Shown piece by piece: positions 58,213 to 64,000 of a stretch of 64,000 nucleotides of DNA. The stretch lies in assembly GCA_934193095.1 (NCBI GenBank), contig CAKPUX010000004.1, forward strand, positions 1-64,000, written 5' to 3'. The notes below the pieces were generated by a model that made no database searches, was not told where the DNA came from, and worked only from the letters and a program-made list of their open reading frames with translations. How positions within the stretch are numbered: position 1 is the first letter of the stretch; every line of letters begins with the position of its first letter. Both the position numbers and the translations under genes were made by a program. Source of the DNA: an uncultured Dialister sp. (GTDB lineage: Bacteria; Bacillota; Negativicutes; Veillonellales; Dialisteraceae).

Positions 58213-59358
58213 ATGATCAAAGTAATGACGATTTTCGGGACACGGCCGGAAGCCATCAAGATGGCGCCCGTCGTGAAAGAACTTTTGAAGCGTCCAGACA
58301 TTGATACGAAAGTCTGCCTCACCGCGCAGCACCGCGAGATGCTCGATCAGGTGGTCGATCTCTTCCACCTGCCGGTGGACTACGACCTGGACATCATGAA
58401 GAGCGGGCAGTCCCTCTACGACATCACCGCCCGCGTGCTGCGCGGGCTGGAAGACGTGCTGAAAAAGGAAAAGCCTGACTATGTACTCGTTCACGGAGAC
58501 ACCACGACTACATTCACCGCTGCGCTGGCTGCTTTCTACCAGCAGATCAAGATCGGTCATGTCGAAGCAGGCCTCCGCACAGGGAATCTGCTCTCGCCCT
58601 TCCCTGAAGAAGCGAACCGCCAGTTGACCGGCGTCCTCTCGAATGTCAATTTCGCACCGACGGAAACCGCCAGAGGCAATCTCCTTCGCGAGAGCAAAGA
58701 CGATAAAAACATCTACGTCGTCGGCAATACCGTCATCGATGCTCTTCTTGCGACCGTCAAGAAGGACTATCATTTCGAGGATGCGGAGATCGAAGCCATC
58801 GAAGAGCACAAGCGTGTGATCCTCGTGACGACACACCGCCGTGAAAATTTGGGCGCTCCGATGCACCACGTCTACCGTGCGCTCCGCCGTCTGGTGGAAG
58901 CCGTGCCGGATACCGAAGTGGTCTTCCCGGTGCATAGAAATCCGCTCGTGCGTGAAGCCGTTTCCGAAGAGCTCGAAGGCGTGGCAGGCATTCATCTTGT
59001 CGAACCGATGGAATATGAACCATTCACAAACCTGATGGCACGAAGCGCCATCGTCCTCACCGACTCGGGTGGCATTCAGGAAGAAGCCCCGAGCCTCGGC
59101 AAACCCGTCCTCGTCCTTCGCGATACCACCGAGCGCCCCGAAGCGGTCGAAGCTGGCACGGTGAAACTCGTCGGCACTGATGAAGAAAAGATTTTCCATA
59201 CCGCTTACGAACTTCTCACCGATGAAAAGGCATACAAAGCCATGGCAGAAGCCGTAAATCCATACGGCGATGGTCACTCGGCAGAGCGTATTGCTGATGC
59301 TCTTCTCTACATCGAAGGATTAAGTGATAAAAAACCGACTAAATTTATAGCCAAGTAA
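58213..59358 (+). CDS. wecB: UDP-N-acetylglucosamine 2-epimerase (non-hydrolysing)
   Basis: This 381-aa GT-B-fold enzyme interconverts UDP-GlcNAc and UDP-ManNAc. Motifs are FGTRPEAIKMAPVVKEL (residues 6-22), VHGDTTTTFTAALAAFY, GHVEAGLRTGNLLSPFPEEANRQL (catalytic region), THRRENLG, and DSGGIQEEAPSLGKPVLVLRDTTERPEA. The length is normal. It supplies ManNAc units for envelope glycans together with the upstream lipid-carrier transferase. Confidence 0.95.
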   Translation: MIKVMTIFGTRPEAIKMAPVVKELLKRPDIDTKVCLTAQHREMLDQVVDLFHLPVDYDLDIMKSGQSLYDITARVLRGLEDVLKKEKPDYVLVHGDTTTTFTAALAAFYQQIKIGHVEAGLRTGNLLSPFPEEANRQLTGVLSNVNFAPTETARGNLLRESKDDKNIYVVGNTVIDALLATVKKDYHFEDAEIEAIEEHKRVILVTTHRRENLGAPMHHVYRALRRLVEAVPDTEVVFPVHRNPLVREAVSEELEGVAGIHLVEPMEYEPFTNLMARSAIVLTDSGGIQEEAPSLGKPVLVLRDTTERPEAVEAGTVKLVGTDEEKIFHTAYELLTDEKAYKAMAEAVNPYGDGHSAERIADALLYIEGLSDKKPTKFIAK

Positions 59359-59365
59359 AAATTCC

Positions 59366-59376
59366 TATGCTATAAT
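59366..59376 (+). promoter_or_regulatory. Extended -10 promoter of the atp operon
   Basis: TATGC-TATAAT (TATAAT 59371-59376) lies shortly after the epimerase stop and about 65 nt before atpZ. No clear -35 is seen. CATGTACATGTACGTTTGCATG after it forms small dyads. Confidence 0.6.
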
Positions 59377-59441
59377 GTACATGTACGTTTGCATGTTTTA
59401 CTTTTGACATGCTTTTTTTAGAAACCATAGCGAGAAACCAG

Positions 59442-59675
59442 ATGGACAACAAGGGGAAACTGCCGAAGGACGATGACTGGCATCCACTAAGGAGCGCTGC
59501 CGTCGCATCAGGGGCAGGCTTGACTATGCTGAGTTCTATCGCTTTGGGCGTATGGGCGGGTCTCAAGGCCGATGAATGGCTGGGCACCGATCCATGGGGA
59601 CTCATTCTGCTTTCTGTCATAGGAGCGGTCGGCGGTTTGTGGTCTGCAATTACACAGATATTAGGTAAGAAATGA
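59442..59675 (+). CDS. atpZ: AtpZ/AtpI-like protein (first gene of the atp operon)
   Basis: This 77-aa protein has two hydrophobic helices (LRSAAVASGAGLTMLSSIALGVWAGLKADEWLG and WGLILLSVIGAVGGLWSAI). GVWAGLKADEWLGTDPWGLI matches the AtpZ consensus. AtpZ with AtpI has been linked to cation uptake and assembly of the Na+ or H+ ATP synthase. ATG 59442 was chosen, but its ribosome site is weak. An upstream in-frame ATG at 59409 is possible. Confidence 0.8.
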   Translation: MDNKGKLPKDDDWHPLRSAAVASGAGLTMLSSIALGVWAGLKADEWLGTDPWGLILLSVIGAVGGLWSAITQILGKK

Positions 59676-59676
59676 T

Positions 59677-60057
59677 ATGAACTTCGACTTGACTTTTCCT
59701 CACTATGCCAAGCGCATGAATCAGTACATTCTGGTCATCGCTGTCATCGGCGCAGGCATACTCTTTGTCTGGCAGGGCTGGGCATATGCGATTGCCTGGG
59801 GGTTAGGCTGCCTGTTTCATATCTTTTTTTTCAGCCTCATGCTGGTGAAGTTTAACCAGTGGCAGAGAGACAAGCGAGAAGTGGACTTCATCGGACGCCG
59901 CCTTGTGGTATTCACGATGCTCCGCTTCATTTTGGAGATCGCAAGCTGCGTAGCGGTGATCTTCACGCCGCTCAATATATTGGCCTATTTAGGTGGCTTA
60001 CTTACACTGCCTGCTGCAACTCTTGGGGAGCGGCTGGTCGGTTTAATTAAGGAGTAG
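59677..60057 (+). CDS. atpI: ATP synthase subunit I (AtpI-like)
   Basis: This 126-aa membrane protein has four hydrophobic helices. LVIAVIGAGILFVWQGWAYAIAWGLGCLFHIFFFSLMLVK, and a C-terminal LTLPAATLGERLVGLIKE, fit the subunit I family. It starts one base after the atpZ stop. It is thought to aid c-ring assembly. Confidence 0.85.
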   Translation: MNFDLTFPHYAKRMNQYILVIAVIGAGILFVWQGWAYAIAWGLGCLFHIFFFSLMLVKFNQWQRDKREVDFIGRRLVVFTMLRFILEIASCVAVIFTPLNILAYLGGLLTLPAATLGERLVGLIKE

Positions 60058-60095
60058 TTTTCTTGATATCCTTGTAAGAGAAAGGGGGTGAGAAT

Positions 60096-60761
60096 ATGCA
60101 TCTTCATACGGGTACACATGTTGTAGAGCAGCTCTTTGGTATGTCTGTAAATATGGATACGCTTTATACCACATGGCTTACTGCCATCATCGTCTTTATC
60201 GCCGTATTTGCAGCGACCAGAGGCAGATCCCTGATCCCGGGGGGCTGGCAGAATGTGATCGAAATGGTCATCGAAGGTCTTTGCTCTCAGTTTGAAAGCA
60301 ATGTCGGGTCGAAATACCGTCAGGTAGCGACCGTCCTTCTGACACTGTTCCTCTTCATCTTCACCGCGAACCAGATCGGTCTTCTGCCGACGGAACACCT
60401 CACCGCGTCCCCGACGAATGACGTGAATACCACGCTGGGTCTGGCAATTGCCTGCTCGCTCATCACGCACTTCTACTTCATCAAGTGCAAGGGATTTGGA
60501 CACTGGTTTTCCCATTTCTTCAAACCGTTCCCGGTATTCGTCGTCATGAATCTGCTCGAAGAAGTCTCTAAGCCAATTACGCTGGCTATGCGTCTATTCG
60601 GCAACATTCTCGCAGGCGAAATTCTGCTGGAAATCCTGTATTTCCTCTGCCCATGGCTTGTACCTATGATCTGGATCGCCGTTTCGTTATTCATCGGTCT
60701 GGTTCAGGCATACATTTTCACCACCCTGACATCTGTATACATGAAGGAAAGCATCGACTGA
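60096..60761 (+). CDS. atpB: ATP synthase F0 subunit a
   Basis: This 221-aa protein has about five to six helices. The essential arginine lies in SKPITLAMRLFGNILAGEILLE (residues about 156-177), the helix that faces the c-ring. The C-terminal LVQAYIFTTLTSVYMKE is the last conserved helix. GGGGGTG lies before the ATG. A stem-loop (CTCTGCC/GGCAGAG, about 60841-60868) lies in the 148-nt gap before atpE. Confidence 0.94.
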   Translation: MHLHTGTHVVEQLFGMSVNMDTLYTTWLTAIIVFIAVFAATRGRSLIPGGWQNVIEMVIEGLCSQFESNVGSKYRQVATVLLTLFLFIFTANQIGLLPTEHLTASPTNDVNTTLGLAIACSLITHFYFIKCKGFGHWFSHFFKPFPVFVVMNLLEEVSKPITLAMRLFGNILAGEILLEILYFLCPWLVPMIWIAVSLFIGLVQAYIFTTLTSVYMKESID

Positions 60762-60909
60762 CCGGCATCAGAAAACAGGGAAAGCGCACCGCCGCTTCAA
60801 ACCGGTACGGCACCGTCCGTCCAAACGGCATCAGCACATGGCTCTGCCTGACCAATCCATTGGGCAGAGTGCCAAAACATTTTATAATTCTCTAGGAGGA
60901 ATTAACATC

Positions 60910-61161
60910 ATGGATCAGACTATCGTTGCACAGTATTCCCTTATCGCAGCAGCACTCATTGCCGCAGTTGCAGCTCTTGCAGCAGCATTCTCCGACTCCA
61001 AAGCCGCTTGCAAAGCTCTCGAAGGCATGACCCGTCAGCCGGAAATGGCAGGCAAACTCTTCACCAACATGCTCGTAGCTATCGGCCTTATCGAATCTAT
61101 TCCGATCATCGCTATCGTTATCGCTCTCGTACTCGTATTCGCTAACCCATTCCTGAAATAA
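60910..61161 (+). CDS. atpE: ATP synthase F0 subunit c
   Basis: This 83-aa two-helix hairpin has the RQPE loop at 42-45. The ion-binding carboxylate is Glu62, in GLIESIPIIAIVIALVL. Helix 1 is alanine-rich (LIAAVAALAAAF) instead of the usual glycine motif and carries Asp29 (AFSDSKAACKA), exactly 33 residues before Glu62. That is the position of Gln32 in the Na+ c-ring of Ilyobacter and of the second carboxylate in Fusobacterium. Ser63 is kept, but the Thr and Tyr ligands are Ile. AGGAGG lies upstream. Confidence 0.95.
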   Translation: MDQTIVAQYSLIAAALIAAVAALAAAFSDSKAACKALEGMTRQPEMAGKLFTNMLVAIGLIESIPIIAIVIALVLVFANPFLK

Positions 61162-61215
61162 TTATTCCTGTTTATCGATCGATAATTAAGGAATAGCCTT
61201 GAAGGAGGGAACGAA

Positions 61216-61710
61216 TTGGTAGAACTGAATGGTACACTGCTGATTCAGATCTTCAACTTTATTATTCTCTGTGCTATTCTTGGCTTTTTCTGCTACAAGC
61301 CGGTACTCAAAGTACTCGACGACCGCAAAGCTCGTATTAAAAACGACCTGGACAGCGCTGCCCAGTCCAAAGCTGCTGCTGAAGAGCTGAAAGTCAGCTA
61401 CGAAGCCCAGCTGAAAGACGCACAGGCAAAAGCCCAGGAAATTGTGGATAAAGCAGTCAAAGAAGCCAAGGTGCAGGCGCAGGCACAGATTGATGAAGCT
61501 CATGCATCTATCGCTAAAGCAAAGGAACAGGCCAGCCAGCAGATCGAAAGAGAACGCAAGGATGCTCTGGAAGATTTGAAGGCTCAGGTGGCAGTCCTTT
61601 CCTGCGATATTGCAGCCAAGATCATCAGCAAGAACATGACGCCGGACGCCAACGACCGGCTCATCGCAGAAAGCATCGCAAAGCTGGATGCTAAAAAAGC
61701 AGGTAAATAA
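61216..61710 (+). CDS. atpF: ATP synthase F0 subunit b
   Basis: This 164-aa protein has an N-terminal helix (LLIQIFNFIILCAILGFFCYKPV) followed by a long charged coiled coil (about 35-160). That is the stator stalk. The start is TTG with GGAGGG in front; no ATG is available before the helix. It lies 2 nt before atpH. Confidence 0.93.
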   Translation: MVELNGTLLIQIFNFIILCAILGFFCYKPVLKVLDDRKARIKNDLDSAAQSKAAAEELKVSYEAQLKDAQAKAQEIVDKAVKEAKVQAQAQIDEAHASIAKAKEQASQQIERERKDALEDLKAQVAVLSCDIAAKIISKNMTPDANDRLIAESIAKLDAKKAGK

Positions 61711-61712
61711 TC

Positions 61713-62258
61713 ATGGATAAGAACGTAATCCTTGCAAAGAAATACGGTCGCGCCATCTATGAAATCGCTGCTGAACAGAACAGCTTGGAAAAAACAGAAG
61801 AAGAACTTCACCTGATCGCAGACGCCATCAAGGAACATGCAGATCTGAAGGAGCTCCTTTTCCATCCTCTGCTTGCAAAGGATGTCAAGAAAGATACGAT
61901 TAAGAAATTATTTGCAGATAAGGTTCAGCCTGTCGTTCTGCAGTTCTGCTATGTCGTAATCGACAGAGACCGCATTACCGACTTCCCCGCTATGGTAGAC
62001 GTATATACGACTCTTGCGCATCATGGCATGGGCATCGAAGAAGCTGTGGTGACCTCCGCACTCCCGATGACCAAGTCCCAGGTGGAAGCATTGAAAGCGA
62101 AACTCTCCGAAATTACAGGGAAGAAGATTCTCATGAAGCAGAAAGTGGACACGGCGCTGATTGGCGGTTTCACCGTTCAAGTGGGCGACCGCCTGATCGA
62201 TGGGTCCGTAGCCAGACAGCTGCAGACACTGAAAGCTATTATGATGCAAAGAGATTGA
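61713..62258 (+). CDS. atpH: ATP synthase F1 subunit delta
   Basis: This 181-aa OSCP/delta protein has N-terminal helices (KKYGRAIYEIAAEQNSLEKTEEEL) and the C-terminal ALIGGFTVQVGDRLIDGSVARQLQTLK, the best-conserved family block. It connects the b stalk to the alpha3beta3 head. Confidence 0.93.
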   Translation: MDKNVILAKKYGRAIYEIAAEQNSLEKTEEELHLIADAIKEHADLKELLFHPLLAKDVKKDTIKKLFADKVQPVVLQFCYVVIDRDRITDFPAMVDVYTTLAHHGMGIEEAVVTSALPMTKSQVEALKAKLSEITGKKILMKQKVDTALIGGFTVQVGDRLIDGSVARQLQTLKAIMMQRD

Positions 62259-62273
62259 GGTGACTTCTAGGAA

Positions 62274-63806
62274 ATGAAAATCAGTTCAGATGAAATTACA
62301 TCTGTCATTAAAAAACAGATTGAAAACTACAAAGTAGACCTCAATGTCGATGAAGTGGGTACGGTTCTTGAAGTCGGCGACGGTATCGCTCATATCTATG
62401 GGCTCGAAAACTGCATGGCCGGCGAACTGCTTGAACTGCCTAACGGCGTATATGGCATGGCTCTTAACCTGGAAGAAAGCAACGTAGGTGCCGTTCTTCT
62501 GGGCCGCGCTGAAACCATTAAAGAAGGCGACACAGTCAAGAGAACAGGCCGTCTGATGCAGGTCCCGGTAGGGGACGCTGTTATCGGCCGCGTTGTCAAT
62601 GCACTGGGTCAGCCGATCGATGGCAAAGGCGAAATCAAGACCGCCGAATTCCGCGACATTGAAATTAAAGCACCGGGCATTGCTGACAGACAGCCAGTCA
62701 ATGTACCGCTGCAGACTGGTCTGAAATGTATCGACTCCATGGTTCCGATCGGCCGTGGTCAGCGTGAACTTATCATCGGTGACCGTGGTACCGGCAAAAC
62801 CGCTATCGGTATCGATACCATTCTGAACCAGAAAGGTCAGAACGTTATTTGTATTTATGTATCCATCGGCCAGAAAAACTCCAACGTCGTTCGTGTATAC
62901 GAAAGACTGAAGCAGGCTGGCGCTATGGACTACTCCATCATCGTCCACGCAGGCGCATCCGAAGGCTCCCCGATGCAGTATCTGGCACCATACTCCGGTG
63001 TCTCCATCGCGGAATACTTCATGCATCAGGGCAAAGACGTCCTCATCATTTATGATGACCTCTCCAAGCACGCTGTCGCATACCGTGCGATGTCCCTCCT
63101 GCTCCGTCGTCCACCAGGACGTGAAGCTTACCCAGGCGACGTATTCTACCTGCACTCCAGACTGCTGGAACGTGCTGCCCGTCTTTCCAAAGAACTCGGC
63201 GGCGGCTCTATCACCGCTCTTCCGATCATCGAAACCCTGGCAGGCGACGTAGGTGCATACATCCCGACCAACGTTATTTCCATCACCGACGGTCAGATCT
63301 ACCTCGAAACCGCACTCTTCTACTCCGGTATCCGTCCGGCTATCAATGTCGGCCTCTCCGTATCCCGTGTAGGCGGTTCCGCACAGATCAAAGCGATGAA
63401 ACAGGTCGCAGGTACCCTGCGTCTGGACCTCGCTCAGTATCGCGAACTCGCAGCATTTGCTCAGTTCGGCTCCGACCTCGACGCTGCCACCAAGGCACAG
63501 ATCGACCGCGGCCAGAGAACCACAGAAATCCTGAAACAGCCACAGTACTCCCCATACCCGGTCGAAGACCAGGTACAGGCGATCTATGTAGCCGTCAATG
63601 GATACCTCGATGATGTAGAAGTCAATGAAGTCGTTGATTTCGAACATCAGATTCTCGCATTCCTCCACAGCAGCCATCCGGAAATCGGCGAAGACATCAT
63701 CAAGAATAAGAAACTGACTGATGAAAACGAAGAAAGACTGAAAGCTGCTATTGCTGAATTCAAAGAACGCTACAACGCAAAAAAGTCTGAAACGGTAGAG
63801 GGGTGA
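62274..63806 (+). CDS. atpA: ATP synthase F1 subunit alpha
   Basis: This 510-aa non-catalytic nucleotide-binding subunit has Walker [16 protein letters not shown] (about 169-183), [17 protein letters not shown], and the arginine-finger region ISVSR-like [14 protein letters not shown]. The length and N-terminal [15 protein letters not shown] start are normal. Codon use is highly biased, as expected for strong expression. Confidence 0.97.
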   Translation: MKISSDEITSVIKKQIENYKVDLNVDEVGTVLEVGDGIAHIYGLENCMAGELLELPNGVYGMALNLEESNVGAVLLGRAETIKEGDTVKRTGRLMQVPVGDAVIGRVVNALGQPIDGKGEIKTAEFRDIEIKAPGIADRQPVNVPLQTGLKCIDSMVPIGRGQRELIIGDRGTGKTAIGIDTILNQKGQNVICIYVSIGQKNSNVVRVYERLKQAGAMDYSIIVHAGASEGSPMQYLAPYSGVSIAEYFMHQGKDVLIIYDDLSKHAVAYRAMSLLLRRPPGREAYPGDVFYLHSRLLERAARLSKELGGGSITALPIIETLAGDVGAYIPTNVISITDGQIYLETALFYSGIRPAINVGLSVSRVGGSAQIKAMKQVAGTLRLDLAQYRELAAFAQFGSDLDAATKAQIDRGQRTTEILKQPQYSPYPVEDQVQAIYVAVNGYLDDVEVNEVVDFEHQILAFLHSSHPEIGEDIIKNKKLTDENEERLKAAIAEFKERYNAKKSETVEG

Positions 63807-63811
63807 TCTGA

Positions 63812-64000
63812 TTGGAAAGTACGCGTGATATAAAAGGGCGCATTAAATCTGTCACCAACATCCAGCAGATCACAAAAGCAATGAAGATGGTCGCCGCAGC
63901 CCGTCTGCGTAAAGCAGAAGAAAAAGCAAACGGCTCCCGTCCCTATGCTGAAAAAATCGGAGAGCTTCTGCGCCGTGCTTCTTCGGTAACACCCGGTTTC
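63812..64000 (+). CDS. atpG: ATP synthase F1 subunit gamma (cut by right edge)
   Basis: 63 residues are visible: an N-terminal helix with RDIKGRIKSVTNIQQITKAM then KMVAAARLRKAEEKA, the standard gamma start. The start is TTG at 63812 with GAGGGG in front. The gene continues beyond the window. atpD and atpC would be expected next. Confidence 0.93.
   Translation, partial: MESTRDIKGRIKSVTNIQQITKAMKMVAAARLRKAEEKANGSRPYAEKIGELLRRASSVTPGF

Noticed and set aside
62286..63677. 463-codon frame antisense to atpA (also 14592-15887 plus across the M20 peptidase gene)
   Set aside because: These are shadows of highly biased coding sequence; they have no start signals or domains.

Overview
The window looks like chromosome from a diderm Firmicute of the class Negativicutes, most like Veillonellaceae/Dialister. 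This rests on gene content and general sequence character, not on a database search. The supporting evidence is a Tad pilus locus that includes an outer-membrane secretin, a Mrp/Mbh-type antiporter operon, an rpmH-rnpA-yidD-yidC-jag cluster, DivIVA, many TTG/GTG starts with strong AGGAGG-type ribosome sites, and G+C-rich third codon positions.

Layout. 1-1.8 kb: a cyclodeaminase-family gene and a tRNA-His/tRNA-Gln pair. 2-9.9 kb: a structured, terminator-ended leader followed by an eleven-gene Mrp/Mbh-like Na+/H+ antiporter operon. 10.1-14.3 kb: PEP synthase, a CcpN-like repressor and the PEP-synthase regulatory kinase/phosphorylase, a gluconeogenic control unit. 14.6-19.4 kb: an M20 peptidase, DNA polymerase IV, a flavodoxin-like protein and a DMT transporter. 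19.6-22.5 kb: rpmH-rnpA-yidD-yidC-jag. 23.3-25.8 kb: a preQ1-I-type riboswitch and queC-queD-queE-folE. 25.8-28.5 kb: a segment bounded by inverted repeats that carries a membrane-anchored protein gene and a type I toxin-like gene with antisense RNA, followed by a paralogue of the membrane-anchored gene. 28.7-35.7 kb: small genes, an RluA-type pseudouridine synthase, YigZ, a MATE transporter and a large membrane protein. 35.8-47.8 kb: a Tad/Flp pilus locus (cpaB, secretin, flp, two TadZ-like ATPases, tadB, tadE, tadA, tadC) interrupted by a DUF559 gene and a 197-bp tandem repeat. 48-56 kb: DUF192, YbaK, aminotransferase, DivIVA, BI-1, MarR and C26 peptidase genes. 56.2-56.7 kb: a candidate small RNA and a second toxin/antisense module. 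56.8-59.4 kb: undecaprenyl-phosphate sugar transferase and UDP-GlcNAc 2-epimerase. 59.4 kb to the right edge: F-ATP synthase operon, cut inside atpG.

Intergenic DNA is the most unusual aspect. Nearly every gap carries a modular composite repeat. Its parts are a GCGGCGC/GCGCCGC hairpin or a GGCGGC-TTC-GCCGCC hairpin, a CTTCGGGCAT-type block, a GGGCTAACCCTGAAC-type block, and connecting tracts of tandem 7-nt units (such as CTAGTGA, GAACCCT, TTTCTAA, CCTCACT and CAGAAGC). The 7-nt period is kept although the unit sequence changes. Other repeats, including TIR elements and GGGGAGCT-type palindromes, are nested in these blocks.

Ion handling links the two largest bioenergetic loci. A Mrp-type antiporter with a riboswitch-like leader lies in the same window as an ATP synthase whose c subunit carries two membrane carboxylates (Asp29 and Glu62). 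Protein starts were chosen from Shine-Dalgarno spacing where the longest open frame was implausible.
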